From positions 55,751,570 through 55,815,569 of the forward strand of contig OX579634.1 in assembly GCA_951230915.1 (NCBI GenBank): 64,000 nucleotides of DNA. Reading direction: 5' to 3'. Positions 11,893-25,106 of the stretch are shown piece after piece; the first letter of the stretch is position 1; the number at the start of each line of letters is the position of its first letter. The notes beneath the pieces were generated by a model that ran no database searches, was not told where the DNA came from, and worked only from the letters and a program-made list of their open reading frames with translations. The DNA is from Antitrichia curtipendula (lineage: Eukaryota; Streptophyta; Bryopsida; Hypnales; Leucodontaceae). The translations under genes were made by a program, and so were the position numbers.

Positions 11893-12199
11893 TTTTCCTT
11901 GTATTATGTGGATGTGTCCTCAAGTTTTGGGCGAGAGTCAATGGGGTTCCTTGTATTACGTGAATGTGCTCTAGAGTTTCCAGCAAGTATTGGTGGAGTC
12001 CACTGGGGTCTTCAATGTGTCCTCAATAGTACTCTATATTATTTTAGTTCACTTTGGATTCAAAGAATCTCCATGCATGGTTGGTGATAGTCCATTCACC
12101 TATGATAGGGTTTCTGATAGTCCATAGAATTCTGATAGTATTCCAATAGTGTCTTTCATTCTCCATATACATCTTCATGGCGTCTCCAATAAGAAGAGC

Positions 12200-12910
12200 T
12201 TGAAAGTATTTGTTGAATTGGTCTTCCGTACTTGCAGATTCAGGGATGGTTTCACTTTCTTTCTCCACTCAATCTAGGCGGCATTTGCAACCTACTCGAT
12301 CTCGGACCCTAAGCCCGTCAGTTGGGAGCATTAAACTCAGTCATCAAGCACGGCTGGAGCTACCTCAAAAGAAGGTAGTTTGCGCAGTACTTGAGGAGCC
12401 CCTTGGAGAGCAGGAGGCATCACCAGTACAGCAAAGCATGCCACAAATACACAAAAACACAGTGTATTGAACGGTAAGAGGAAGAAAGGCGCAAAGAAAT
12501 CCCCGGCCATGGTTGTACCTGAAGTGTTTGAGGAAATGCAGACAACAGGGGGTGCTGAATTTGAGGATGACAAAAATGAGGCGGAAGGTAATTTGGGATC
12601 CAGCACGACCAGTGAAGATCACATGCAAGAAGATGATGCAGCCAAGGAGTCTCCAGCCAAGAAGAAAAATAGGCGTGGAGGAAGGACCTGAAGCCAGGAA
12701 GCGGGAAGAAGAAGGGATCGACCGAGCAAGTTAAAGGGTCTGTAGAGAAGGGTCCGAAGGTGCCAGTCACTGAACGTGTCTCACAGGCAAAAGTGACTCG
12801 CTCAGCACAAAGACAGAGCATGAAGTGATCACCAGCAGTCACTGAACGTGTATCACAAGCAAAAGTGACTCACTCAGCTTAAAGACAGAGCACGAAGTGA
12901 TCACCAGCAG
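12200..12910 (+). pseudogene. Basic, Lys/Glu-rich coding remnant with internal duplication
   Basis: Pieces of open frame encode charged low-complexity protein, for example KRKKGAKKSPA at about 12470 and, in another frame near 12700-12828, GKKKGSTEQVKGSVEKGPK ending at TGA. A 72-base (24-codon) tandem duplication covers 12764-12835 and 12836-12907. The first copy reads TERVSQAKVTRSAQRQ and ends in a stop, so the second lies in the 3' region. It looks like the end of a nuclear-type basic protein gene, possibly continuous with the decayed genes upstream. No domain is recognised. Confidence 0.3.
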
Positions 12911-13205
12911 CGGCAGGTTGATTTTTCGTTTGATGACTGATGTTTTACATTTGATGTGTGACATTTTGGTATTATGAAGCTTCTGATGTTTTACGTTTGT
13001 GTGCGTTTTGGTATTATGAAAATTCATTCTTGGAAGTCTAATCACATTGATTGTAATCTAGTCATGATGCTCGAGGCTAGGTGCGGGTGTTTTTAAGCCG
13101 TTGGGGGAGACCCTCAATCGCATTTTGCTTTGTGTTTTGTTTGGTCATTTTTCAAACTCAGCATATGCTCAGCTGTTGTCTTTGCTGTTTCCTAGTAGCC
13201 CCACG

Positions 13206-13694
13206 ATGTCTTTCCTTCCTGAAACAAAGCGGGAGCTCGCGCAGTACCTAACCTGCGTTGATCAGGAAGTGGATTTTCGGAAGGGAAAGCTCCCTTTTTT
13301 TGAAACTGAGAAAGTGAGGACGCTTGTATTCGCAGGTGGCGGGGAGAACGTGGAGTGGACCAAGGAGGCCAACGAGGAGTTCCGCATGATGGAGTTATGC
13401 AGCGGTGTGGGGTTTCACTCGTTCTCAATCATCAAGTTGCATAGGGGGTTGGCGGGCGTTGGCTCGGAAGAGTGGAGTGTGCAGCGCATTGATCCACATG
13501 AGGAATTGCTTGACTCCAACGAGGACTTCAACGACACGCACTTGTATTGGTCTGACAATGAAACCCAGAACCCGTCAGAGGCGGGGAGCGATGCAGATTG
13601 CTACCAAGATGGAGGGGATCAGGTGGGATTCCCGACCCAAGCGCTGGAGAATCATGTGGAGCCACAACGACCTGCGCAACGATACGCACCCTGA
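13206..13694 (+). CDS. Hypothetical acidic protein, 162 residues
   Basis: The ATG at 13206 starts MSFLPETKRELAQYL; the frame is also open upstream to 13101, but that part is hydrophobic and less gene-like. The middle is mixed polar (LELCSGVGFHSFSII-like core) and the last third is rich in Asp, Glu, Asn and Ser (DSNEDFNDTHLYWSDNE). I recognise no family. It may be one exon of a larger gene or a transposon fragment. Codon content is balanced and GC is higher than in the flanking AT-rich DNA, which is the main reason to keep it. Confidence 0.35.
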   Translation: MSFLPETKRELAQYLTCVDQEVDFRKGKLPFFETEKVRTLVFAGGGENVEWTKEANEEFRMMELCSGVGFHSFSIIKLHRGLAGVGSEEWSVQRIDPHEELLDSNEDFNDTHLYWSDNETQNPSEAGSDADCYQDGGDQVGFPTQALENHVEPQRPAQRYAP

Positions 13695-14837
13695 GTCAGG
13701 CAAGGCGGTTGTCACATATAGTATCACGGATGATGACGCACTGTTTAGTGCTTAGGTTTTTGGAGATATACTTGATAGTGTGATGCAGCTAGCGTGGTAG
13801 TACTCCCCCTTTTTTTTGTTCCATCTACTAAGCGGATTCCTAGTGCTGTTTCTCGGAGAGCATGTTGTGTAAAGAAGCTGAACTTCAATGTAAGAATTCA
13901 GAATTTGCTCCCAGTTTGTGAGTCCGGTTTGGAAGCTCATTTGCACTTGAAAGCATTTATTCTACTGAATGTTGTGCTCAGATCCATCATTGTGTGAAGC
14001 GAATTTGTGAACAATATAACTGCGTTGTACTCAATGTCATGAGACGGTGAATATGCCCGCTCCAGTATTTCTGAATTAAGTAATTGGTAATGGAGCTTCC
14101 ACGTTCATCTGTAATTCTCTCATTTAATTGACCAGGTACTCAAAGTACTCAAAGTTGGAAGGGGTCCAGAAGCATGACTGTAATTTTTTCAAACCTTGGT
14201 ATGTTATGAAATGGCACCTCGGTTCATGTTCAAATGTAATTCAGTTATTTAATTGACAAGACCCTAAATGGCATGAGACGTCTACAATCAACTATTTTTT
14301 TTTCAAAGCCACCTAATTATTTCTCATCACATTTTAAAGTAGGTGAATAGAGCTTATTCTAGAAGCCAATTAACTTAAGTGTGTAAAATGGGGACTAGTA
14401 AACTGCCCCACAACCATTGATCTCCCGAATTATATAAATTAATATAAGATTTTCTGGATAAACATGTGGGAAATTTTTAGAAAATATGTCAAGGATACAC
14501 ATGTACATAGGACTACAACCTGCCCTATGAAGCTTGTCCCATAATGTTGGGTGGAGGCTTAATGAGATACTATATGAATATCCTGAAAAGATGCTTAGGC
14601 ATGCCCAAAGACCAATGAGATGTACCAACCGGGATTAAACCATGGTTAGAACTGATCATTGGTCTTTGGGAACCTTTTTGTGAAATTGAATTTATGGATT
14701 TCTAAAGATTGAGGGGGAATGTGACATTTACATTGAATTCAAATGTTGTGCAAATTACATTTTATTCCTTGAACCCCATAGTTCCGTTGAGTTCCCCATT
14801 CTTAGAGCTTCACTATTATTTGATTCCATAACGATTG
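13695..14837. other. AT-rich intergenic DNA
   Basis: No coding region, RNA gene or ordered repeat recognised between the hypothetical gene and the left end of the 16.3-kb element. Confidence 0.5.
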
Positions 14838-14845
14838 GTGGGGCC
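14838..14845. repeat. 8-bp target-site duplication, left (GTGGGGCC)
   Basis: GTGGGGCC directly precedes CAGGATTGTC and is repeated exactly at 31171-31178 directly after the opposite terminus. Eight bases is the target duplication length of hAT elements. Confidence 0.7.
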
Positions 14846-14924
14846 CAGGATTGTCTATCCGGACGTGACGTGGGCTTTTCACGTCCGGATGTCATGACGC
14901 ATTCGTCCTGACACATCCTGACGC

Positions 14925-15385
14925 GTCACAGCCCGTCGCCGATACTGACGGGACCATCCGGAGCGCGGATGAAGTCTGTCCATTCTACGACGGTGTTGGG
15001 CCGTCTCCTGGACAGTGACTCCGTCGCCAAATGGACATCCGTCTCTTGGACGGAGAGCCCGTCTGTGGACGAAGAGGCCGTCCCCTAGACGGTAACCCGT
15101 CCGCTGGATGGAGAGTCCGTCGCTGGACGGTAAGCTGTCCTCTAGACGGAGAGTCCGTCGGTGGACGATAAGCCGTCCCCTGGACGGAGAGCCCGTCTCT
15201 GGACGGAATTCTCGTCTCCAAGACGGTAATCCGTCCCTTGGACGGCCTCTCCGTCCTCTGGACGGGAAACCGTCCCGTCCCCTGGACCGGAACATCACAA
15301 GACGGGACAGTCGCCCCTTGGACGGTTTCGTTGGCAAGGCTGCGGGTTTAGGGTCCACCCCATCAGCCGTCACTCCGTCTAGCTG
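14925..15385. repeat. GGACGG/CCGTC array, left subterminal
   Basis: Interspersed GGACGGAGAG, CCGTCC and CTGGACGG phrases every 15-25 bases without one strict period. It starts just inside the left terminus and ends before the transposase gene. Frames crossing it are low-complexity Arg/Pro/Ser and not genes. Confidence 0.8.
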
Positions 15386-15649
15386 GGTTTAGGGTTTTAG
15401 GGAGGGCTTCAAGGTGTATATTAAGGACTTCTGCCTATTCAAGATTACTTTCCCTTGCTGATTTTGCCTTTCATGACTTGGTTGGAGTACAACCATTGCG
15501 GTAGAGTGAAGTCCAAGAAGAATGTGTTGTGGTGGCACTTGTTGTGAGAGCAACAAGTGTTGTTTCCACATCACATTTCAAACAGAATACTAATCTTTCT
15601 TTTAGTACAAGGGCAGGTAGAGGAGGACAGATAAGAGCAATGGGTGGAT

Positions 15650-18600
15650 GAAGATCACAATGGGAACCTTGGTACACACTACGGCCAGATGGAAAAGTTG
15701 TTTGCAAGTTTTGCGAAGCTTTGCTAAGCTATCGAAAGGATCGGTTGCTTTTCCATTTGGGATATAGACGAAATGACACTCTCCTTGGAGTGAGAACATG
15801 TACTAAAGTCAATGCAGCCGTGAAGGTAATGTTTTTTAATTGTGGAGGACATATACCTACGGACACTCCGCATGGAACTGGACGCGACGTGGAAGTGACA
15901 TCACCATCAATGATACTACCAAGTGTAGTACGTAGTGAGCAACAACATGATGCTTCAATCTCGGCAAACAATGGAGGAGAAATCACTGGGGGGCAAAGCT
16001 CTCAAGTACGATCATCGGAGGCGCCCAACCCTAGTTTGACCCACAGTCGATCGATGAGGCAACTGTCTCTACAAGAAGGACTGAACGCATCAAACAAGCA
16101 AGTACTTGACAAGAAGTGGGCTAAGTTTTTCTACGAAGCCAATATACCATTCAATGTAGTGAGGCATTCTGCTTTTCTGGATGCAGTGAAATCAACATCG
16201 GAATCAAGAGTTGGCTACAAACCTCCAGCGTACCATGCACTTCGTACAAAGCTCATAAAATCTACAAAAGACGAAGTGGTAGCAATTGTAGCAGAGAAGA
16301 CAAGGGCACCAATCCACAAATATGGCGTTACAATATGCTCTGATGGATGGGACAACGTTACACATCGACCATTGATGAATGTCATGTTGGCATGTACAAG
16401 TGGAGAGGTTTTTCTTGGATCGATAGACACAACAGGCAAATGCAAAGATGCTACTTACGTGGCTAACTGCATGGGTGATTACATTGACGAGGTAGGGGCA
16501 CAGAGCGTAGTACAAGTTTGTACAGACAATGCAGCAAACATGTTGGCCGCTGCCGCTCTGTTACTTCGTAGAGTTCCACACATATATTTTCAAGGGTGTT
16601 CAGCACATACACTTGACCTTCTACTTGAAGATTGGAGAAAACAAGATTGGATTACAAGTATGGTCAAGAAAGCCAAGTCAATTGTGAAATACATTCGAAC
16701 GCATCACATGCCACTTGCAATCTTTTGACGACATTCTCCTAATCACGTTTTGAAAAATCCCGTTCAAACACGCTTTGCTACCATGTTCCTCATGATCGAA
16801 CGTTTGGTGGAGGTGAGGGAAGCGGTAGAATCGACAGTCCACAATCCGCAGTGGAATGAATACACGCGGAGATTGGCATCCAATCAAAAGCAAAGAAAAG
16901 CTAACGATGTGCGACGATATGTGCGAACGGATGAATTTTGAAGGAAATGTTTGAATTTTGTGCACATAGTGGAGCCCGTGTTGATTGCTCTTCAAGAGTT
17001 TGATGGCAAGCACCCGTGCTTAGACAAGGCATGGCTTGTAATGAAAAAGGTGGAAAAGCATGTTTTATCTTTGGAGGATCCACCATTTTCATTAAAGCGG
17101 AGATATGCAATTTCCGCCACCGATGATTTCTACAAGCACTGGGACATGCTCAGGACAGATTTGCATTACGCTGGGGCTCTATTGAATCCCTTTTTACTTG
17201 ACGAAGTCATGCTAATGGATGATAATGAGGCAAGAGAAGCCATACTGAGAGTTTTGCGCAAATTGGCTGTTGGAGATCAAGCATTTGCTTCAGCTTTGTC
17301 TGAGTACCAAGCATTTAGAGATCGGCGAGGCATTTTCGGTGGACTTCCTGATGTAAACGCCTTGAATTTGCAACCTCACGAATGGTGGAACCTTCTCGGA
17401 GCCGGTGCTCGTACACTTGCACCGATTGCTAGAAATATCCTCGCGCAAGTGTGTTCTGCATCATCCTGTGAACGCAATTGGAGCATGTATTTGTTTGTCC
17501 ACAACAAATCACGCAATAGATTGACATCAGAGCGTGCTAAGGAATTGGTTTACATTTATACCAATTCCAAGACTCTTAGAGAAAGGGCTGCAGCAAATCC
17601 GACAAGGTGGTATACTGAAAATATGATGTCAGAGGATTCCATGACAGATGAATCTAATGGTCTAGACCGTGGTTCGGTTCTCTCTGATCCCAATGATGAC
17701 GATTCAGATGATAGTTCCAATGACGACGATGAGCCACCGTTTGATAGATTTCGTGGGGCGGGAGGAGTGCGTCCTCTAATTGATGCATTCGTATTTGACT
17801 TTGAAGAGGGGGATAACAACGGCAATGTATACGAGGGACATCAAGGAAGTCCACCACGAATGCCACAAACGTGGAATGCTGGGCCAAGTGGGGGCAATAC
17901 AAACAAGGACGTTGTGGCACCGAGACCACTAAGTCCAGACCCTATGGATGTACAAGTTGATGCCACAATAGAAAGAGATGGTGTTGACGTTCAAAGAGGA
18001 CGTGAAGAAGACGTAGTAGTACCACCGTCATTGCCCATGAGGACCACCTGCAGTGAAGGGCCCCCTCAAGGTGGAGAAGCACATATGGCCCCTCCAAATC
18101 GAGTCTCGGTTGCACAAAGGCAAATGCCAATATTGGAAAATCTACCAATCCAAAGTTCATCAAGGCCGTCTAGTTCCGACGGCCGTCCACACGAACCAAC
18201 TTCGTCGATAGGTACACGATTGGCTGGTATGGTGTCACAACGTGTGACTAGAAATACGACTTCATTGCGGCCACCTGTACATGCTAATAATTGAGGGAAG
18301 CGTCCACGACCACAAGGTACTACTAGTGAACGTGTAAGTAGTAGAACGCGTAGAAGGCTGAGGAGGGAAGAAGCGGCTTCCCAACCATTTTCAAGAGAAG
18401 TTCAAACAGGAGGACCCAATACAGATGGCATTATGGACGCAATGGGCCAACGACCTCTTCGGACGTTGTCTTCTATAGCTCGACCACAACGAAACCGCAA
18501 TTCCGAGGCCTCCAGCGAAAGTGGTAGTGCGACATCCAATGATGATGGTGAATCCATCGGTGGTACTATAGGTGAAGATGGTGAGGTTCCAGAAGATAGT

Positions 18601-18720
18601 GATTACAGGAGGCCGGTGCCTCGACAAGGTCCACTCGAAGAAATGGGTGGTAGTGAACCAATAGTACAAGAAGCAAATGCAAATACTTCTATGCGCATTC
18701 TTAGGCATGGAAGACGTTGA
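15650..18720 (+). pseudogene. hAT-family transposase with three in-frame TGA codons
   Basis: One uninterrupted frame runs from a BED-like finger (WYTLRPDGKVVCKFCEALL, then H and C) to TGA at 18718-18720, broken only by TGA at 16726-16728, 16939-16941 and 18292-18294; no indel is needed. Catalytic candidates are D in CSDGW (about 16340), D in CTDNAA (about 16522) and E in SSCERNW (about 17470). CSAHTLDLLLEDW precedes a helical region, and WWNLLGAGA with RTLAPIARNILAQV marks the dimerisation domain. The tail of about 370 residues is acidic then Arg/Pro-rich. The true start is unclear: a TGA lies just upstream of the finger, so a first exon may be missing or mutated. It matches the transposase at the left of the window throughout. 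Confidence 0.85.
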
Positions 18721-20046
18721 ATGTTTTTGAAAAGACAATAGGGTCTTCATGTTTTCAAATGCAATGGTTTTAGCGGCTCAATACCTTGCATATTGAAATC
18801 AGCATTAATATGAAATATGACTTTTGTTCCTTTCATTCTCATAGAACTGTTTACCCCTAAAGTCCCGAAGTCATTGTACAAAAAAAAACGCAAAACTGTC
18901 TTTTCTCTTGCATTTGCCTCAACATACGGAAAAAATGTTTTTTACAACATCTAACCGTAAGATCTTATACTTCACATGTTTTTTATCACGTGGTAAAAAT
19001 TTCATGACGTTTGACTAAATAGATTGAAAGATATTAGCATTCAAACTTGGAAAAACTAGTTTTCTGAATGCTAGCTTTGCAATTTCAGATTAACTTTCAC
19101 TGAGTGTGATTTATGGAAAATTGGGCCTTCGGGGCACTATTGTTTTTGATTTATTTTTTTGAATATTCAAGAATCGAGGTCAAAATTTGAAAGAATTATT
19201 GCAATTGGAAACTATGTTTGCAATCCAAATAACACAGTGTGGTGTTTTTTTCATGTATGTTTTCTTTTTTTCAAATTTCATTAAAATAAAAATTATAAAA
19301 CTATAATTTGTGTTCATTCATTCATTTATGGCCCCAGTTTCAGATTATTCTCATACATATTATAATTGATAAAATTTGATTTCCACGTTTAGCTTTATAA
19401 AATCACAATAAAATCAATTTTCCATTGAATTTTCTGGAAAAAAAAAGCATAAATAGAAAATGAATTTTTACGTATGTTGAAAAATATTAAAATATTATGC
19501 TGATTTTCAATAAAAATATAAATTTGGTTTGATAGTCAAATTTGACTTCAAGCTTTTCTTTGTGGTTGTTTACTAGTTTTGGGCATGAAAAATTAAATAA
19601 ACAATTGAAAATTTTAATGACTAGAAATCTCTATTGATATTTGTACCTCTTGTAAAAAACTAAAAATTTAGAATCTCTTGAATTGTTTTTTCTATTTTTA
19701 CTTATTTATGACATGAAGTGCAACAAAAATGTTGACAATTACAATTTTCCACAAAACTAATTGAAATTTCTTGTAGTGATATACAATTCAAAGTTTTTAG
19801 TACTAAAGATATAAGATGTGTGTTTACACGCAATTTAAATGATAAAGTTAGGGAAGACAAGAAATTTTTACAACTCAATGTTTAGGTAAAATACGTTTAT
19901 AACTTTATATAATCCAAAATGAGTACAAAATGCATTGAAGCCACAAAGTGTGCTACATTGCTATGGATGTCCTCAAGCCCATACTATAATAACCGCATGT
20001 ACTAATTAAACACTAATTTTGCAACTACATGGTAATACACTATTAT
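18721..20046. other. AT-rich non-coding interior of the hAT element
   Basis: Strongly AT-rich, with homopolymer runs and no frame or domain worth calling. It separates the convergent transposase and kinase pseudogenes. Confidence 0.6.
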
Positions 20047-21708
20047 CTAATCTTCATTGCGCGCCTGCTCTTCTTGAAGGTCTTGTTCTTTGCGGGCCTC
20101 GCGGTAGCAATCCATGGGTGGTGTCCAAAACGTTGGAGCACCACTTAGACATTGCACGACTCCAGTCACCGAGCGTCGTTGTAGTGGCTCCGCCTTGCAC
20201 AATTCACCCAACATGGTTTGAAACGTACCAAATGCCGTAAGGTCCGGAATCATATCTACATTTCCGCGATCTTTTTTTCATACCTTCATAGCCAATTTTC
20301 CTATGGAGTATCCGTCCGTGTGTATACTAACACACGGTGGCTTAATCCTGCGAGTAGGAGATGATGAAGTTCATGTCTCTCCAATCAAGTACATCAACTC
20401 AGGAGCCACCCACCAACGTTGCGCTCGGGTTGCCTGAAACTTCCTTGGACAATTGAATTGGTAAAGAGAAGGGATTTCTTCGTTGATGCGGCTACCCATT
20501 CCCCAATCACATAGACCAATCCACACGGTTCTTCCATCATCATTCGGAAAATGAAGCATAATGTTCTCCGGTGTGATGTCGTTGTGCAATACAGAGCACT
20601 ATTGCACTGCATCCACAATGCAAATCATCGCCCACGCAAGTTCAGTGCGCTTGCGTCTATATGCCATGAGTCGTTTGGCTTCTTGCATTGATTGGGGAGT
20701 TGCATGGTAAGCCAACTCCCCAATTTCATCTGGATCTCGGTTCTTCTCATCAAGGGTAAACATGGCGCCGAGAGTACCGCCATTTCACCATTGCGAATAA
20801 CACTCCATGGTCATGTCATTTATAGCAAAGAATTTGATGACCCCTGGATGCTCGCACGGACATACCAATGCCTCGATGGACAACTTCTCCCTAGACTTCT
20901 TCAATTCATCCACGCGCAAGGCTGACTTCCCAGCTAATTCCATATTCTCGGGAATATGTTTTGAATTTTGAACACATACTTTGCGCACCCTCCCATGCCC
21001 CCCTTGTTTGCTATGGCTAGACAAAGGAACCACCACCACTCCTCTTTCAAGGAAAACCACTCCTTCTGCAGCTTGTTGACCAAAGGCCAAGTTCTGACTT
21101 CATTGAAACCACGGAGCGGAACGGATGTTGCTTGAAGACAATCCACGCACTGCATCATGCCACCAATACACCTTCTTGTGCAACAAACTCAATGCTTGTT
21201 GTCTGGGCACTACACTCTTCTCAAAGCCTTTTATTTTTTCCGCAATTTGGGCAAGGTTGAAGATACACGTTTGCACTTGTGACTCCAACCAATGATCGAA
21301 GCATTCTTTCGTGCGGTCTTCATGCCACCCATCCGCGCTCATTGTTGTCCAGAACATGTGGTGGAACTTTTGTTTAATGTTATCCACTCCCTGTAATCCG
21401 CGTGAGACGTATGTTGAGTTCAACTGCAAAATCGAATACTGATCAAAAAATTGCAACGCCACTTCATGCAATTTTCGCGTTGCACCCTTGCTTGGCCACT
21501 TCTCTGGATTTGTAGCCTTGTGCCTCCTTCGTTGTTTTTTCTTCCCCTTCGAAGACTTTCCGCCCCCCACAGCAGCTACAGACCCTTCTGCAGCTACGGC
21601 CTCTGATATGGGCTCTGGTGATTCCGCATCCGGGTCCAAAACTGGTGCATCTCCAACACTTGTCCACCAATCATCAACCTTTCTCTTCGAGAAATCGCGA
21701 CCAGCCAT
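20047..21708 (-). pseudogene. Protein-kinase-like passenger gene, five in-frame stops
   Basis: The ATG at 21706-21708 (MAGRDFSKRKV) opens one frame of 554 codons to TAG at 20047-20049, interrupted by TGA 21100-21102, TGA 20785-20787, TAG 20599-20601, TGA 20371-20373 and TGA 20278-20280; no frameshift is needed. The N-terminal 200 residues (basic KGKKKQRRRHK, then a helical region with WW pairs) match no family I know. A kinase core follows: Gly-rich loop GGHGRVRKV, a likely beta-3 lysine in GKSALRV, helix C with EKLSIEA, catalytic loop HNDITPENIM, then CDWG in place of DFG, and an APE-like VAPEL. Phosphotransfer by the intact ancestor is plausible since the catalytic D, N and metal-binding D are present. 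It is antisense to and converges on the transposase inside the same element. Confidence 0.75.
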
Positions 21709-22138
21709 CGTAACAGTAACAAGTAACAAATAATCAAAATCAAAGGAATTAGGAATTCGTCTTCCACAAAGTGAAAAACCGCCCCCCTTATTCCTCAAAA
21801 CAGCCTCTACCCAGCACCCGCGCTCGCAAGCAAGGACTGCAACCAATCCAAGACAAGAGAGCACCGTCAGAGCAGGAGAGACTGTGGCGAAAGTACCCTA
21901 AAAATAGTCTTATATACCCATTTCACGTGGCCGGGGTGAACTGACCCCCTCGCTCGGCCCTCCGGGCCGACCCTATTTTCCGCACCATTCCTTTTTTGCA
22001 AATTCTGAATTCATAAAGACCCCTAATTAGTTCAATCACATCAAATAATAACTCTGGATCGGCCGAAAATAGAGGGCTTTTTTTTACATGCACCCCTGGC
22101 AAGGCCGAGCGAGGGGATCAATCCACCCCAATCATTCA
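21709..22138. other. Upstream region of kinase pseudogene
   Basis: About 430 bases between the kinase ATG and the internal array, where the minus-strand promoter and leader would lie. I see no convincing promoter motif. Confidence 0.35.
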
Positions 22139-22585
22139 CGTCGGCAAACAGGCCGTCGAGAGGACGGACAGAGCGTCCAGGGCCGTCCAAGGCGTCCAGC
22201 CCGCGGACTGGCCGTCGAGAGGACGGGAAGGCCGTCCAGGGGGGGAGACCGTCCAGCCCGCGGACTGGCTGTTGAGAGGACGGGAAGGGCGTCCAAGGGG
22301 GGAGACCGTCCAGGGGCCAAGCCGTCCAGCCCACGGACTGGCTGTCGAGAGGACGAAAAGGCCGTCCAGGGGTGGAGATCGTCCAGCCCGCGGACTGGCC
22401 GTCGAGAGGACGGGAAGGGCGTCCAAGGGGGGAGACCGTCCAGGGGCCAAGCCGTCCAGCCCACGGACTGGCTGTCGAGAGGACGAAAAGGCCGTCCAGG
22501 GGTGGAGACCGTCTAGCCCGCGGACTGGCTGTCGAGAGGACGGGAAGGCCGTCGAGAGGGCGGGAAGGTCGTCGAGCGGGCCATT
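22139..22585. repeat. CCGTCCAG/GAGAGGACGG array, internal 1
   Basis: Repeats of GGCCGTCCAGGGG, CGGACTGGC and GAGAGGACGGGAAG. A higher-order unit of 130 bases is visible: GAGAGGACGGGAAGGGC starts at 22274 and again at 22404. Long Arg/Pro/Gly frames cross it on both strands and are artefacts of the repeat. Confidence 0.85.
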
Positions 22586-25106
22586 CAAAACAGTGTTGGC
22601 CGAGTGTAACTCATTTCTAATCCTTGTTTGGAGAATTTTTCATTTATGTGGTTTGGCACTCTCGGACTTGTCAGGACAGGTGTCCTCCCTCTCAATCGGG
22701 CATTAGACTACGGTGGCGGGTAGTTTAAGAGTGCTAACTTAATGTTCACATTTGTTTCAATTAAAGGACAAATAAATACCAGAGATGACATTCAAATGCT
22801 CAAAAAACAAGGTTTAATGCTCATTTAGAATGGAATTATATTTTGTTGCACGAAAATAATGGAAAAAACATAGCAAAAACCATAGAAGGTCAAATTGAAA
22901 ACTTCTTAATGTCAGTCCTAGAATGTTCTATTTGGATGTTCATGTTAATATTTGATTCATTCTAATTGCACCCATTTTCACGAAAGTTGTTGGCATTGGG
23001 CAATGTTTTTTTACAAAAATCCCAGAATCTCTCAATCCCTTAAAATAATTTATATTCTGTAGGGCTCAAATTCGAATTCAAATGAATTTTATCAATTATA
23101 ACTCGAACAATTTCACCTTTGGAATTATTGTATTTTGATTCCATCCTTCCTTGCATGTAAGTGCACCTGACAATTTAGTATTTTGTTGAATTTTAAACCC
23201 TGTCTACACTAATATATTCAACTCAAAGTCTCAAACGTACAAACATTCAATAACTTACTAAGCCCGGATCAAATATACAAAGACCAAGACAATAAACTAC
23301 CTTCTAAATGCTCTAGTTAAAGGTAGTAAGATTAAAACTCTGAAATGGTTAATTATGAAATAAGTGAAAGACCTCCTAAACAACATATGTCATATGCATA
23401 TCATTGATTAATGTAAAACATTGTTTTGGCTTTCCATTCATACATTACAGAAAAAGAATGTAGCCCTATGCATCTAAACTTAAGAATGTTTTACCTTCTA
23501 AAGATATTGTTATGCCATTTTTTGGTGTCTTCAATATGTTTTATAAAACTTTGATTTTAAATCATTAATCTATTTTTTTCCAATTCAAACTTCAAAGACT
23601 ACATCTAGATCAAGTTTTGCACTTATAATGCCAACTAAAAAAAGGAAGAACATTTTTCGTGGTTTCCGGTCCATGCTAGGTTATGAAGTAAATCCTATAG
23701 GCCAATACCCTAAATCCTAAACCCTAAACCCTAAACCCTAAACCTTCTTCACTGTTGCAATTTTAAGAGTATTTGATGTTCAAGTTTATGTAACTATAGC
23801 AAATAAGAGTGGATTGGTGTAATAAAATTGAAATGCAGCATTGAGTACATGAACTTCACATTTTTGTGGTCTCTATATTTGTTTTATGGCTTCTAAATTA
23901 TAAAGCAACTAGCGGTGAATTACTATAGTTTTTCATATGGATTGTTTATTAATTGCTTATGTAGTACCGTATGTTAACCACTAAATTGACTAAAGTCCCA
24001 AGGCCTATTTTGCATCCTATATCTGAAATAAATTGCCATTTCTATAGTAAAGAATGTGTTAAAAAAAAAATGAATGTGTTTAGGACTTTAGGCCTTTAAG
24101 GTGCACATCTACTTGTAGTATGTAAGATCTCATACTAGAGTACTAGAGTAGTGTTCAATTGACCGGAAGAGATTTCACAAACTTTGCCTATATAGAATTG
24201 TAGATTGCAAGATATTTACAATAAACTTTAACCTCTGAACGCCCAACGACATCATTTAGTGCCAATTTGATGGCAATTCAATCACTTCAATGAGATGGAA
24301 AGATTGTGGAAGCGTTTAATTCATTTTTTGGGGACCTTCCATGTTGAGTTACAAAGTGTATCCAAATGATTTTGTAGTCTTTCTGATATTTGCCTCCGCG
24401 TAATTAAGAGTTTAGGAAAAAAAAAAAAAAAAAAAATGCTACTTTAGTGTATCTTGGGAAGTTGTTGCTCCTTAGTCTAAATCTGAAATTTATCCCCCAA
24501 ATTGATATTTTCTGAGTTTGAGTCTAACTATCAAGCAAAAGTTCATTTTCTCTAGTTCCTATTTTATGTAAAATCCCCCAACACGACCCTAAAAATGAAA
24601 TTTCATTATTGCGATTTGCACTTCGAATGTGTTTTTAATGTCTACTACATTTAGTACATTCTAAATAAATCATGAAATAGAAATTAAGTTTATGCTATGA
24701 TGGATTCTAATGTCATTATCCTTGTGATATAAGGTAAACCTGCCTATGACAGGCAGAATGACTGATTTGTTGTATTGCCTTTAGCAAAAATAATCAAATT
24801 TTTTCCATACAAAGACACATATGAGAAATGAAGAACGCAACTGGAATTTTATTTTTTGGATTAAATATGTTTTTTTTTTAAATTTTGAAGTGTACTGTCC
24901 AGTAAGCCCAAAAGAGTTTGTAGACTATCCCAAATCAGCAAAAAATTGTTTCCATGATGGTCATCTTCCCACTTAAAATAGTCATAACATTTTCTAAGAT
25001 GGCTACAAGACTTTCTAACATGGACATGACATGAAGAAATAAAAAAACTGCATTTTACTAAAAATAAAAAATCAATTTTCAAAAAAATAAAAATAAAATT
25101 TTTAAA
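22586..25106. other. AT-rich spacer between internal arrays
   Basis: About 2.5 kb of AT-rich DNA with a poly(A) run near 24418-24437 and a telomere-like block at 23708-23744. No coding region or structural RNA is recognised. Confidence 0.6.
23708..23744 (-). repeat. Interstitial telomere-type repeats
   Basis: About five units of CCCTAAA, one variant (CCCTAAATCC) and the rest exact. This is the plant-type telomere sequence (TTTAGGG on the opposite strand) inside AT-rich DNA, not at a chromosome end. Confidence 0.8.

Noticed and set aside
22088..22706. Several 80-150-residue Arg/Pro/Gly frames
   Set aside because: They are produced by the CCGTCC/GGACGG array; no domain and no consistent start.
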